From Streptomyces sp. NBC_01298 (lineage in GTDB: Bacteria; Actinomycetota; Actinomycetes; Streptomycetales; Streptomycetaceae), in contig NZ_CP108414.1 of NCBI RefSeq assembly GCF_035978755.1, positions 8,968,272 through 9,032,271 on the forward strand: DNA of 64,000 bases. Reading direction: 5' to 3'. The notes below the pieces were generated by a model, which saw only the letters and a program-made list of their open reading frames with translations, was not told the DNA's origin and did not search any database. Shown here piece by piece: positions 17,756-27,059 of this stretch (its first letter is position 1; every line of letters begins with the position of its first letter). Both the position numbers and the translations under genes were made by a program.

Positions 17756-18387
17756 AGTTCTTTCGCCCCTCTCGTTGCGACGGCGCGACGCATGGTGGTC
17801 ACCGCGCCGAACCCCAGTAGCCCGCGCAGGTAGGGCATGTGCTCGGTCCTTACGGCCGTGAAGCCGCGCCGCTCGTACAGTGCCCTGGCGCGCGGATTGG
17901 TGTCGATCACATCCAGTCTGATCTCCCGGCAGTGCTGCTCCGCCGCGACGGCGGCCACTTCCTCGATGAGCAGGCTCCCGACGCCACGCCCGCGCATGCC
18001 CGGGTCCACGGCGATGCCGTCCATGACGAGCTGTCCGGGGGCCGGATGGCGTTCGAACAGGGCGAGAAGCAGGAGCCGGGGCAGCCCCCGCAGGTGTCCG
18101 TACGCGCGCAGCACGGCGGAGGCAGATCCCCCGGTGAGGGCACGGCCACCGAGCTGGTAGCCGGCGAGGCCGACGAGCTGCCCGTCGAGGAGTGCGCACA
18201 CCGCGCGATCAGCGTTCAGGTGGGCGGCGATGAAGGGCACCGCCTTGTCCGGCGGGTTCAGCGCGGGGCCGAGTTTCCGGCCGAAAGCCTCCCAGTACAG
18301 CTCGGCCGCCCGCCGCTCGGCGCCGGCCGGAAGGCCCCGCCGGACCGTCAGCGGTCCAGTACCGGCGCCTGCCGTGTCCAGTCCCAT
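17752..18387 (-). CDS. GNAT-family N-acetyltransferase
   Basis: A 211-residue acetyltransferase that should transfer acetyl from acetyl-CoA to an amine. The acetyl-CoA loop is visible as MRGRGVGSLLIEE (motif R-x-x-G-x-G), preceded by the beta strand VMDGIAVDPG and followed by the final NPRARALYERRGF motif. The chosen start, ATG 18387, has GGAGGAG about 13 bases upstream; a longer version from 18435 would run through the dyad. It is first in an operon with the PaaX regulator (GTGA overlap). Its substrate is unknown. Confidence 0.85.
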   Translation of the reverse strand: MGLDTAGAGTGPLTVRRGLPAGAERRAAELYWEAFGRKLGPALNPPDKAVPFIAAHLNADRAVCALLDGQLVGLAGYQLGGRALTGGSASAVLRAYGHLRGLPRLLLLALFERHPAPGQLVMDGIAVDPGMRGRGVGSLLIEEVAAVAAEQHCREIRLDVIDTNPRARALYERRGFTAVRTEHMPYLRGLLGFGAVTTMRRAVATRGAKEL

Positions 18388-18425
18388 GCCGTGCCCTCTT
18401 CTCCTCCACTGCAACGCGGAACTCA

Positions 18426-18467
18426 AAACTATCATTCCTATGACGATCGTGCTCGCAGTGATAGTTT
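18426..18467. promoter_or_regulatory. Inverted repeat between divergent genes, likely regulator operator
   Basis: AAACTATCA (18426-18434) and TGATAGTTT (18459-18467) are perfect 9-bp inverted copies separated by 24 bases, a spacing that puts the half-sites on the same helix face (about three turns). The dyad sits between the divergent acetyltransferase-PaaX operon and the hydrolase gene. It is unusually A/T-rich for the region, so it may overlap both promoters. Confidence 0.6.
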
Positions 18468-18503
18468 CCAGACTGGTTCACCGAACAGAGGCGGTCCGAT
18501 CCC

Positions 18504-19568
18504 ATGCATCCGAAGATCCAGCCCCGACGGCGCGGGCTCCGCATAGCCGTGTGGTCACTCGTCACGGCCCTGTTCGTGGCGGCCGGTCTCGGCGGTGTCG
18601 TGCTGTGGCAGAACTCCTACGCCATGGACGAGCAGCGGGTATCGATCCGTCATGGCGGCCACACCCTCAACGGGGTACTGGCCACCCCCAAGGACAGCCG
18701 AAAACGCCACGGCCTGGTCGTGTACGTCCACGGCGACGGCCCCGTCGACGCCACCCATGACGACGGGTACAAGCCCCTGTGGGAAGCGAACGCAAAGGCC
18801 GGCTACGCCTCACTGTCCTGGGACAAGCCCGGCGTCGCGGGCGCGCCCGGGAACTGGCTCGGTCAGTCCATGGACGACCGGGCCGACGAGGCGGCCGCCG
18901 CCATCGCCTGGGCGCGCGCCCGCCCGGACATCGACGGTGACCGAATCGGCCTCTGGGGCGTCAGCCAGGCGGGCTGGGTCCTGCCGAAGATCGCCGCCAA
19001 GACGCCCGTCAGCTTCGTCATCGCCGTCTCGCCCGCGATCAACTGGCTCCAGCAGGGCCGCTACAACCTCCTCGCCGAGCTGCGCGCCGACGGCGCGTCA
19101 GCAGCCCGTACCGACGCGGCGATCGCCCGGAGTGACACCACCCGACGGCTGCTGGAACGCCGCGCGGCCTTCGAGGAGTACGTCAAGGCCATGGGTGGCG
19201 ACGCGGAGGGCATGACCGCCGACCGCTGGGGCTTCATCTCCAAGAACTACACCGCGGACGCCACGCAAGACCTTCGCGCCCTGCGCGGCGTACCGGTGCT
19301 GCTGGCCCTCGCGGGTCATGACATCAACGTGGACATCGCCGACACGGAGCGCGTCTACCGCGAGGTGCTGGACACGGGCGGTGCATTGACGGCCGAGCGC
19401 TACCCGGACGCGACCCATTCATTGCTCAAGCAGTCCGTCGAGCAGTCGGACCTCAAGCTCACGCTCACCGCGCTCTTCTCGCCCCGCTCGCTCTTCGCGG
19501 ACGGATTCCTGGACGGCCAACGACGGTTCCTCAAGGATCTCGACCGAGGCGGCAAGGCCACTCCGTGA
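18504..19568 (+). CDS. Membrane-anchored alpha/beta hydrolase
   Basis: A 354-residue serine hydrolase. Residues ~11-38 are an N-terminal membrane helix behind a basic start. The fold begins at RVSIRHGGHTLNGVLATPKD. The oxyanion segment is VHGDGP (75-80), the nucleophile elbow is GVSQAG (Ser 154), the acid is probably the Asp in AGHDINVD, and the His is in DATHSLL. The family includes esterases and dienelactone-hydrolase-like enzymes acting on small esters. It is divergent from the acetyltransferase-PaaX operon with the 9-bp dyad between them, so the regulator probably controls it. The substrate is not predictable. Confidence 0.88.
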   Translation: MHPKIQPRRRGLRIAVWSLVTALFVAAGLGGVVLWQNSYAMDEQRVSIRHGGHTLNGVLATPKDSRKRHGLVVYVHGDGPVDATHDDGYKPLWEANAKAGYASLSWDKPGVAGAPGNWLGQSMDDRADEAAAAIAWARARPDIDGDRIGLWGVSQAGWVLPKIAAKTPVSFVIAVSPAINWLQQGRYNLLAELRADGASAARTDAAIARSDTTRRLLERRAAFEEYVKAMGGDAEGMTADRWGFISKNYTADATQDLRALRGVPVLLALAGHDINVDIADTERVYREVLDTGGALTAERYPDATHSLLKQSVEQSDLKLTLTALFSPRSLFADGFLDGQRRFLKDLDRGGKATP

Positions 19569-19758
19569 CAGTCGGGAGAAGTCCGCGCCGGCCCGGAGGC
19601 GCCCTCCCCAGCCCTCCGCCCCGCTGGACGTGGAACGGCTGCCGCCGAGCTCTCCCTCGCCCACCCAGCTCCTCGACGGCCTTGACGGCCTCGACCAGCG
19701 TTCCCAGTCTGCGAAGCCTGCCGCTCCGGCGTTCGGGCCGAACCGCTAATTTGGTCCG

Positions 19759-20688
19759 ATGGAACACGATGTCGCCGCAGGGCTGGTCGAGGAGTGGCTG
19801 GCGGGGCCGAACTCCGAGGCCAGCGGCCACTTCAGCTACCAGGCCATCGAGCACTACCGGCCGGCCGTCCTGCACTGGCTCACCACCGGCCGCGGCACCG
19901 GCGACGGGAGCCCGGACCCCGAGGTCCACCTCCGGCCGACCCCGGCGGCCCTGCAGGACTGGGCCGTCGGCTATGCCGGCGCCGCCCGCTCACGCGACGC
20001 CGCCTGCGGGGCCGTAGGGTCCTTCTACCGCTGGCTCGAAACCCCGGCGGGCGCGGGCGGACCGGGCCTCGTGCCGGCCGGGACCGCCAAGTCGCTCCAG
20101 TTCCAGCGCGGCGGGAACTTCGCCGCCGGGCTGCCCGGCCGCGAGCTGTGGACCCCCGACCAGTGCCGCTGGCTCGCCCAGGCCGCCGACCGCTACCAGG
20201 GCACCCGGCGCGAGGGCCCGCACCGCGCCCGGGCCCTCGTCTACCTCTGCCTCAACCACTACCTCTGGGGCCGGAGCTCGGAGGCCGACGTTCTACGGCC
20301 CGGCCAGATCGCCGCGATGCGGCTGAGCGGCCGCCACCAGGAACAGCACCGCACCACCTGGGACGTCCCCCAGAAGAACGCCGCCAGCGACGCCACCCAC
20401 CTACAGCCCGTCCACCACGACGCCGTCCGCGCCATCGACGAGTACCTGCCCCACCGCGCGGCCGCCCTCCCCGACACCGGCCACCTCTTCACGACCGTCA
20501 ACGGCCGCCCCCTCGAACCCCAGTCCCTGCTGCGGATCCTGCGCACCGTGGCCGCCACCCACCCGGACCTGGGAGAGACCGCCCGCACCCTGTCCGCCGA
20601 CGCGGTCACGCACTCGCCGGCGGACCCTGCCCGCCCCGCGGCGGGTTCGTCCGGGGACGGCCCGAACACCGGAGGCACCCGTGCATGA
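19759..20688 (+). CDS. Integrase-like protein lacking catalytic residues
   Basis: A 309-residue protein organised like a tyrosine recombinase. A helical core-binding-like domain spans ~30-130 (LQDWAVGYAGAARSRDAACG, FYRWLETP). A catalytic-like domain spans ~140-300 (RARALVYLCLNHYLWGRSSE, VPQKNAASDATHLQPVHHDA, HLFTTVNGRPLEPQSLLRIL). The expected His-x-x-Arg box and the nucleophilic Tyr near the C-terminus are not visible; that zone instead ends in a Pro/Ala/Gly tail. It is therefore probably a non-catalytic DNA-binding relative or a degraded recombinase. Its stop overlaps the next start by eight bases, so the two are co-translated. Confidence 0.6.
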   Translation: MEHDVAAGLVEEWLAGPNSEASGHFSYQAIEHYRPAVLHWLTTGRGTGDGSPDPEVHLRPTPAALQDWAVGYAGAARSRDAACGAVGSFYRWLETPAGAGGPGLVPAGTAKSLQFQRGGNFAAGLPGRELWTPDQCRWLAQAADRYQGTRREGPHRARALVYLCLNHYLWGRSSEADVLRPGQIAAMRLSGRHQEQHRTTWDVPQKNAASDATHLQPVHHDAVRAIDEYLPHRAAALPDTGHLFTTVNGRPLEPQSLLRILRTVAATHPDLGETARTLSADAVTHSPADPARPAAGSSGDGPNTGGTRA

Positions 20689-21037
20689 AGACCTCATCGC
20701 CGCGCGGGCGAGGGAGTACGAGAGGGCGTACGAGGAGCTCCTCGCCCTCGCCGACCGCCTCGATGTGCTCCGCCACCTACAGGAGGGGGTCGAGCCACGC
20801 GCCGGCGCGGCCCTGCACGCGGTCCGGTTCGCCGCCTCCATCCTGCGGGCCACCGATCCGGACACCCCTGTGCCCGGCTTTCGTCAGGACACCGGACGCC
20901 TGCTCGCACTGGCCGCCAACTGGCGCGAGGCGGTATTCGAGATCGGCGAGTTCGCCCTGCCGGACACGGAACCCGCTGAGCCTCCGGCCGTTGCCCCGCC
21001 CCTGCGCCTCGTCACCGATCCGAGTACGCCGTCGTAA
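20681..21037 (+). CDS. Small helical protein coupled to the integrase-like gene
   Basis: A 118-residue protein from GTG 20681, overlapping the previous stop. It is helical and charged at the N-terminus (AAREYERAYEELLALADRL, DVLRHLQEGVE), which suggests a coiled coil. A second helical part follows (ALHAVRFAASILRATD, LLALAANWREAVFEIGEFAL) and then a Pro-rich tail. Coupling suggests it acts with the integrase-like protein. No family is recognised. Confidence 0.65.
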   Translation: MHEDLIAARAREYERAYEELLALADRLDVLRHLQEGVEPRAGAALHAVRFAASILRATDPDTPVPGFRQDTGRLLALAANWREAVFEIGEFALPDTEPAEPPAVAPPLRLVTDPSTPS

Positions 21038-21106
21038 AACGCCGCGCTGAAACCGGGAGGGTGCCCTGGCCGCCTCGCTCCGGCACCCGCCCGCCCCGCG
21101 CGGTCT

Positions 21107-22006
21107 TCAGAGCACCCGCGCCTTCGCGATGCGTTCCGCGACCACCGGCTTGTCGAGGTAGCGGCGGACGTCGTGGGCATTCAGCGTGCCGTTGTCCACC
21201 TTCACGTCCGTGACCCCGGCCGCGAGGTGGGACAGACCCCCGCGCCTGCTCACCAGGTCGTTCCCCGCGTAAAGGTTCGTCCACTCCACCCCGTCCGGAA
21301 CGGCCAGCGGGGCACCGCCCGTGTGGACGCCCTTCCTGACGGCCAGCCAGCCCAGCGGGGACCCGCAGGTGATCAAGGAGGTCATTGCCGGGCCGCTCCC
21401 GTCCGTGGCGGCCGGGACCTCGCCGCGGCTCAGCATGTCGTAGAACACGACGCTGCCCAGGGAGTGCGCGATGACCATACGGGCGCCCGTGGCCGTCAGT
21501 GCGGCTCGGATCTCGGCGCGTACGGCGGCCCCCGTCTCCTCCTGACGCAAGTAGCCGTGCGCCTCGCGCACCAGCCACAGCAGACGGTCGGTCACCCCCC
21601 TGCCGGCCACTCGGTCCACGGCGCGGGCGCGCCTGAGGATCCGGGGCGTGAGCCGGCCCTCTCCCGGGCCCAGCGTCTGGCCGGCCATGGGGGAGTCGTC
21701 CTCCTCGGCCACGGCCGACGGGGCGTACGCGGCCAGGGACCGGAGGATGAACTCCTCTTCCTCCTCGCCGACGGGTGTGTCCTCGTCCGGACCGGCGGTG
21801 TCCGGGCCCAACCGCATGTGCCGGGTCATCGTCTGCGGGTAGACGCCCTGGTACGAAGGGACGGTGAGCCTGACCGGGCCCGCCGTCGCGGCATGCCCCG
21901 AGTCGGCCAGCCCTTCGTCCACCGGTACCTGCCAAGTGCGGCTCAGGGTGGCTGTCGTGGCCGACTTGCCCTGCTTGATGCCGTGCACGCCGACGATCTG
22001 CAGCAT
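21107..22006 (-). CDS. Serine hydrolase (alpha/beta) divergent from the caspase-STAND gene
   Basis: A 299-residue protein starting at ATG 22006, with GGGGA nine bases upstream. It opens as an alpha/beta hydrolase (LQIVGVHGIKQGK, with the HG oxyanion pair at 8-9). A long acidic insertion follows (residues ~70-115, GEEEEEF). The nucleophile elbow is AHSLGS (Ser 182). GSPLGW and a final AHDVRRYL (likely catalytic His) complete the pattern. Such GVHGI...HSLG proteins act as lipases or esterases, and several are encoded beside bacterial NLR-like genes. Its 5' end faces the caspase-STAND-WD40 gene across 167 bases, so co-regulation and a shared job (for example as a membrane-damaging effector) are reasonable inferences, not shown by sequence. 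Confidence 0.78.
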   Translation of the reverse strand: MLQIVGVHGIKQGKSATTATLSRTWQVPVDEGLADSGHAATAGPVRLTVPSYQGVYPQTMTRHMRLGPDTAGPDEDTPVGEEEEEFILRSLAAYAPSAVAEEDDSPMAGQTLGPGEGRLTPRILRRARAVDRVAGRGVTDRLLWLVREAHGYLRQEETGAAVRAEIRAALTATGARMVIAHSLGSVVFYDMLSRGEVPAATDGSGPAMTSLITCGSPLGWLAVRKGVHTGGAPLAVPDGVEWTNLYAGNDLVSRRGGLSHLAAGVTDVKVDNGTLNAHDVRRYLDKPVVAERIAKARVL

Positions 22007-22173
22007 CTTCACGCTTCCCCCGTTGCGCCGTTGAGCCGTTCCGCCGGGCCCGTTCCGTCCGGCCCCGCCCCAGAGGCGATCGTATCCGCGGCAACCCTCC
22101 GGCCGCCGTCGCTGCCGCGGATAGGCTGGGGCAGCCGTGCGCCGCACCTCGCGCGCGGGCCAGGGGGAGAGCT

Positions 22174-25100
22174 GTGGGTATGGAAGAGTTGGGCGGGAGC
22201 ATCCGGCGGCGGCGGCTGATCGTGGTCGCGGTCGACGGTTACGAGGAGAGCCCCGTCGGGTTCGACGAGGCGATAGCCGCCCAGGTGGAGCGGATCACGG
22301 GCTGGCTCGCCGACCCGGAACTCGACGCGCAGCGCCGCTTCGAGGTGAGCCGTGCGCCCTCGGTGCGTTCGGCGGCAGAGTTGCGCGAGTTCCTGCGCAA
22401 GGAGGACCTCGCCGCGGCAAGCTACCGCGACGCCGTCGTCGTCTACATCACCGGTCACGGCATGCAGCGCGGCGCGGCGCACCGCCATTTCCTCATGCTC
22501 CCCGAGACCAAACCCAATCGTCTGTTCGCCACGGCCTTCCCCACGAGCGAGCTCATCACGGAGGTTCTGGACAGCCACTCCGAGCACGTGCTGGTGCTCG
22601 TGGACTCGTGCTTCTCCGGCATCCTCGACGCCGAGCTGACCGGCCTGCTCCTCGCCCTGTCCGAGGAGCGTCGGAACCTCACCGGTGCGGCCGTCGTCAC
22701 AGCCGGCGACTACGACGAGCAGCCCCTGGTCGGCTCGTTCACCGAGCGGGTGGCCCTGGCCTGCGCCCGCATGCGGGACGAGGCTGCCGGATTTACCGCA
22801 TCGCACTTGTCGTTCGCGGAGTGGGCGAAGCTCCTGGACGACGTCGGACGCGACGCGCACGGCATCGAGAAGGACCTCGTCGACGCCGAGTGGGTCGTCC
22901 CGAGGAAGTTCCGGCACGGCCCAAGCGCCTGTCTGCCCAATCCCCGTTACCGGGCGCCCGTCAGCACGGTCGCTCCCGCTCTGCGGCAACTGGCCCTGCC
23001 CTCGATGGCGGATGTACCCGCCGAAGCAGACGCAGCCGACACAGACACAGGCACAGATGCAGCGCTGACCGATCTTCCGATCCCGGGATCCCTGGACGAT
23101 TTCTGGATCGACCGCGCCTCGGGACGCGCCGCCGACGACGACATGGGCTGGTACTTCAGCGGCCGGACCGCACAGATGACCCGCCTGACCGGCTTCCTAC
23201 GAGGCTCCGAGGAAGCTCTCGTGGTCACGGGTGCCGCCGGCTCCGGGAAGTCCGCGCTGCTGGCCCGTCTGGTCACCCTCTCCGACCCGGGGTTCGTCGC
23301 GGATCCGCGGAACGCGGCCGTGGTGGCGGACACTCCCGCCGGACTGCGGCCGGAACCGGGGTCGGTCGACGTCGCCGTGCTGGCCCGCAACAAGCCCGCC
23401 CAGGTGATCGTCCGCGACCTGCTCAACGGCCTCGATACCCGGCTCGGTAGCCTCTTCAGCCCCGAGCACTGGGCCCCCGCCCCGTCGCTGCGCCAGGAAA
23501 CGGCACCGCCCCTCCAGGCCCTGCTCCAGCGGGTGCTGGACCGGGCCACGGCCGCGGTGCGTCCCGTCGTCGTGGTCATCGACGCGCTGGACGAGGCCGA
23601 CGACCCGCTCGCCGTCTTCAACGACGTGATCCTGCCACTCGCCCGTCTGCGGGGCCCGGGCGGGGGCCGCCTGGTCCGTCTCCTCCTCGGCATCCGCAGC
23701 TCCCCTGACCTCGCCGACACAGCCGACGCCGCCGGAGCGGACCTGCGCGACGATCGTGCCGACCACCTGCTGCTGCGGCTGACCGAAGCTCTGAAGGCCG
23801 AGGGCCTCACTCCCGGCCTGCTGCGCAGCGACGGCCCGGACTGCACGGTCGACATCGCCGCCTACGCCGCCACGCTGCTGCTCCAGACGGCCGGGAGCCC
23901 GTACCAGGGCGCCCCGGAGGAGGCCGCCGAAGCCGCGGGCGTCATCGCGGACGCGGTCAAGCCGTCCTTCCTGGACGCCCGGATCGCCGCCGACCAACTG
24001 CGCCGGGCCGAGACCCGCCAGGCCCTGGCCGAGGAGGGGTGGTTGAGCCGCCTCGCCATGAGCACGATCGGTCTCCTCCGTGAGGACATCAGGGACGTGT
24101 CCCGGGCCACCGACGTACCCGCCGCCCTGCTGGTCGCCGCCCTGCGGGCGACGGCCTTCGCACCAGGGGCCGGCCTGCCCTGGGCGGAGGTCTGGCCCGC
24201 CGTCACCCGCGCGCTCGCCGGCAGCGAGTACGGGGTCGGCCACGTCAGCGTGAGCGTGAGCACCGCCAGGGACGCCGTCCGCACGCTCCGCGACAGCCGC
24301 CTGACCGGGTACCTGGCCACGGCCGAGGAGGAAGCGCGTACCGTCTACCGGCCCGTCCACCAGCGACTGACCGACCTCCTGATCGCGGACCCCAGCTGGC
24401 TGCTGACACCGGCATCGGCATGGGCATCACCCTCGGCCACGGGCTCCCCCCTGCGGTTCGCCGACACCGGCCCGGAGGTACGCGTACGCGCGCACGCCTC
24501 GATCGCCCGCGCCCTGGCCACCCTGGTCGAGGACTCCCGGCCGCACCCCGCCCACCCGTACATCCGCAGGCACTTCCTCCACCACACGGCCGCCGGGGAG
24601 GTGCTGGACGATCTGCACGTGTCGCTGGACCTCCTGGCCCAGGAGACCTCCGGAAGCCTGCGGACCCGCCTGGGGTTGCCCCTGCCGACGGCGGACCCGT
24701 CGCTCCTGATGCTGACGGCCGCGGCGCTGATCGAGCCGTACGTCGACGAGACGGTGGACGCGGCCTCGCGCGCGGGCAGCATCGCGTTCCAGCGCGGCGT
24801 ACGGGACGGGTCGTGGGAAGGGCCGGCCGGGCTGCCGGCCTTCCTCGCCTGGGGCCGGTGGGCCGCGCGGGTGAACGTACTGGCGCCGACCCGCGGGAGT
24901 ACCAGGAGCCTGTGCGTACTGCCCACGCTGGACGGACGGGAGCTGATCGCCGTGCTGTCCGCTGCCGGGAACGTTCGGATCTGGGACTCCACGACCGGCC
25001 GCCTGGCCGCCGAAGTGACCGCCGAACCGGCGGGCGCGCAGCGCTCGGTGCACGGCATGTGCCCCATCCTGGCGACCGGGGGCCGGACGTTCCTGGTCAC

Positions 25101-26844
25101 ATGGCACCGAGAAGGGGTCACCATCCACGACCCCGGTTCGGGGCACCCCATCACCGCGATGTCACTGCCCGAGGTCCACACCGTCCGCGTCCTGGAGGAG
25201 GGAGCGGCGCGATGGAAGCTGCTGGTCCTCACCCCGTACGGATCCTTCCTGTGGAAGCCGAGCTCGCGCGGCACCGGCCCGGGCAGCACCGTCAAGACCG
25301 AGGGTATTGCGGCCCTGTCCCGTGAGGACGGGGCCTCCGCGATCGTGGTGCGCCGCGCGAGCGGACACGCGCTCGTGGCCATCCCCTCGCCCGAGGGAAT
25401 CCGGCTCTGCGACCCCCTCTCGGGTCCGGTCGCCGACCTCCCGTTCGGCGACGCGCGAGCCCGCCCGGCCCTGGTCGTGTCCAGGCCAGGGGAGGACGAC
25501 CTGCTCGTCATCTTCCGCGGACGGGTCGGCATGTCCCTCGCGCAGGTGTGGAACCCCTTCCTCGGCGAACAGGTGCTGCACGCTCGCATCATGGGCCGGT
25601 CCCCTATCGCCCTGCCGGACGGCAAGGCACTGGCATCGGTCGACGGCAACCGCATCGTCATGCGGGACCTCGACGGCAGCGGGGGCAAGACCCTCGACGC
25701 GGAGGTCCCGTCTGTCCAGGCTCTCGCCGTACTGGACGCGGACTCGGGCGTGCGTTTCGTTTCGGCCGGTCCCCAGGGGATCAGACTGTGGGACCTCCGT
25801 CAGGACACCCCTCTGTACGAGGACGGCCTGGCGGAGACGCTGTACGACGAGCCCCGGGGGTGGTCCGGGCGTCGCCGGATGTGGCCACTGTGCCGGGCCG
25901 GCCATCCGGGTACCGAAGGGGCCAGGGAGGTCGTCGTGCTCGGAGCCCGTGACAAGCCCGGCACCGGTGGAGTCCCCGACGCCCGACTCCAGCGCGGGGC
26001 CCACGGCTTCCTGGAGCTCCGCGACGCGATGACGGGACGGTTGGTGACCTATCTGAACACCGGCCCCGTCCTCGCGGTCGAGACGATCCCCTCACCAGCC
26101 GGTACCGCCTACGTGTCGGTAGAGGGCCGTGAGTCGTGGTCGGTCTGGGACCTCGTGTCCGGCAAACCCGTCCTGTCCGTGGCGAGCCGACCCACCACCT
26201 ACTCGTCCATGTGCTTCATCACAACGCCGGACGGCATGCCGATGGCCGTCTGGGTGAATCGGAACCGGATCTTCCGCGTGCTCTGGGACCTGATCGGCGG
26301 CGCGGACAAGGCCTCTTCCTTCTTCCTCAACCATGACATCGGCGAACCGGACTCACTGACTCCGGTACCCTCACCGGACGGCGTCACCACCGCGATCGCT
26401 GCAGTGGGCAGGCGTGGGATCACCCTCATCGACCTGACCTCCGAAAAGATCGTCACCACCTTGAGGCCCCAAGGCCGCACCGGTACGCGCTTCCTGCGCC
26501 CGTGCGTCTTCGGGACCCACGACCGGATGCTGCTGGCCTCCGCGACCTCCACGGACATCCAGCTCTGGGACACCGCCGACGGATCGCCGGTCGCCCACTG
26601 GAACACCCCCGACACCCTGGCCCTGGCCGCGATCCCCCTCGACGACGGCCGCACCCTGCTCGCCTCGGGCGACCAGAGCGGCGTCCGCATCTGGGATCCC
26701 CTGACCGGCGAACTCCGGCACACCCTGCTCACCGGTGCCCCGGTCCACGCCCTGGCCGTCGGCACCGGCCCGACGGGCCCGGCCCTGCACGTCCACGGCC
26801 CGGCCGGCCTGGCGACACTGACACTCGACCCGCGACTGCTGTGA
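22174..26844 (+). CDS. Caspase-like protease fused to STAND NTPase and WD40-type propeller
   Basis: A 1556-residue three-part protein. Residues ~12-250 are a caspase-like (peptidase C14) domain: beta strand VVVYITGHG with catalytic His 95, and VLVDSCFSG with Cys 146. Residues ~325-700 are a STAND-type NTPase: Walker A GAAGSGKS (353-360) and Walker B VVVIDALDEAD (466-476). From ~905 to the end are beta-propeller repeats (NVRIWDSTTGRLA, GIRLWDLRQDTP, IQLWDTADGSP, GVRIWDPLTGEL). This is the layout of an NLR-like sensor: propeller senses, STAND oligomerises, protease acts. Start GTG 22174 or ATG 22180 (GGGGGAG upstream; the ATG is better spaced). It is divergent from a serine hydrolase. An antiphage or self-killing role is inferred from architecture. 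Confidence 0.93.
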   Translation: MGMEELGGSIRRRRLIVVAVDGYEESPVGFDEAIAAQVERITGWLADPELDAQRRFEVSRAPSVRSAAELREFLRKEDLAAASYRDAVVVYITGHGMQRGAAHRHFLMLPETKPNRLFATAFPTSELITEVLDSHSEHVLVLVDSCFSGILDAELTGLLLALSEERRNLTGAAVVTAGDYDEQPLVGSFTERVALACARMRDEAAGFTASHLSFAEWAKLLDDVGRDAHGIEKDLVDAEWVVPRKFRHGPSACLPNPRYRAPVSTVAPALRQLALPSMADVPAEADAADTDTGTDAALTDLPIPGSLDDFWIDRASGRAADDDMGWYFSGRTAQMTRLTGFLRGSEEALVVTGAAGSGKSALLARLVTLSDPGFVADPRNAAVVADTPAGLRPEPGSVDVAVLARNKPAQVIVRDLLNGLDTRLGSLFSPEHWAPAPSLRQETAPPLQALLQRVLDRATAAVRPVVVVIDALDEADDPLAVFNDVILPLARLRGPGGGRLVRLLLGIRSSPDLADTADAAGADLRDDRADHLLLRLTEALKAEGLTPGLLRSDGPDCTVDIAAYAATLLLQTAGSPYQGAPEEAAEAAGVIADAVKPSFLDARIAADQLRRAETRQALAEEGWLSRLAMSTIGLLREDIRDVSRATDVPAALLVAALRATAFAPGAGLPWAEVWPAVTRALAGSEYGVGHVSVSVSTARDAVRTLRDSRLTGYLATAEEEARTVYRPVHQRLTDLLIADPSWLLTPASAWASPSATGSPLRFADTGPEVRVRAHASIARALATLVEDSRPHPAHPYIRRHFLHHTAAGEVLDDLHVSLDLLAQETSGSLRTRLGLPLPTADPSLLMLTAAALIEPYVDETVDAASRAGSIAFQRGVRDGSWEGPAGLPAFLAWGRWAARVNVLAPTRGSTRSLCVLPTLDGRELIAVLSAAGNVRIWDSTTGRLAAEVTAEPAGAQRSVHGMCPILATGGRTFLVTWHREGVTIHDPGSGHPITAMSLPEVHTVRVLEEGAARWKLLVLTPYGSFLWKPSSRGTGPGSTVKTEGIAALSREDGASAIVVRRASGHALVAIPSPEGIRLCDPLSGPVADLPFGDARARPALVVSRPGEDDLLVIFRGRVGMSLAQVWNPFLGEQVLHARIMGRSPIALPDGKALASVDGNRIVMRDLDGSGGKTLDAEVPSVQALAVLDADSGVRFVSAGPQGIRLWDLRQDTPLYEDGLAETLYDEPRGWSGRRRMWPLCRAGHPGTEGAREVVVLGARDKPGTGGVPDARLQRGAHGFLELRDAMTGRLVTYLNTGPVLAVETIPSPAGTAYVSVEGRESWSVWDLVSGKPVLSVASRPTTYSSMCFITTPDGMPMAVWVNRNRIFRVLWDLIGGADKASSFFLNHDIGEPDSLTPVPSPDGVTTAIAAVGRRGITLIDLTSEKIVTTLRPQGRTGTRFLRPCVFGTHDRMLLASATSTDIQLWDTADGSPVAHWNTPDTLALAAIPLDDGRTLLASGDQSGVRIWDPLTGELRHTLLTGAPVHALAVGTGPTGPALHVHGPAGLATLTLDPRLL

Positions 26845-27059
26845 CCGGCAGCGCCGTTGCCGGGCGGCACGCTCTCAAGTGAAGCCCAGCCCCAGCCGGG
26901 GGCATGACCGGCCTCGGGAAGTCGAGGCCGACGCCCGGCATGCGGTGTTTTGCCTGGTCAACAGGGGGGATGGCCGTGCCAAGCCTGTCCGGGGCGGACC
27001 GTACAGTGTGACGCCCATGTGGAGGTCCACATCGGAGACATCGCTTCGGGGGGAACGAA

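Noticed and set aside
23197..24360. Long minus-strand frames inside the caspase-STAND gene
   Set aside because: They are shadows of the 1556-residue protein; no ribosome site or motif supports them.
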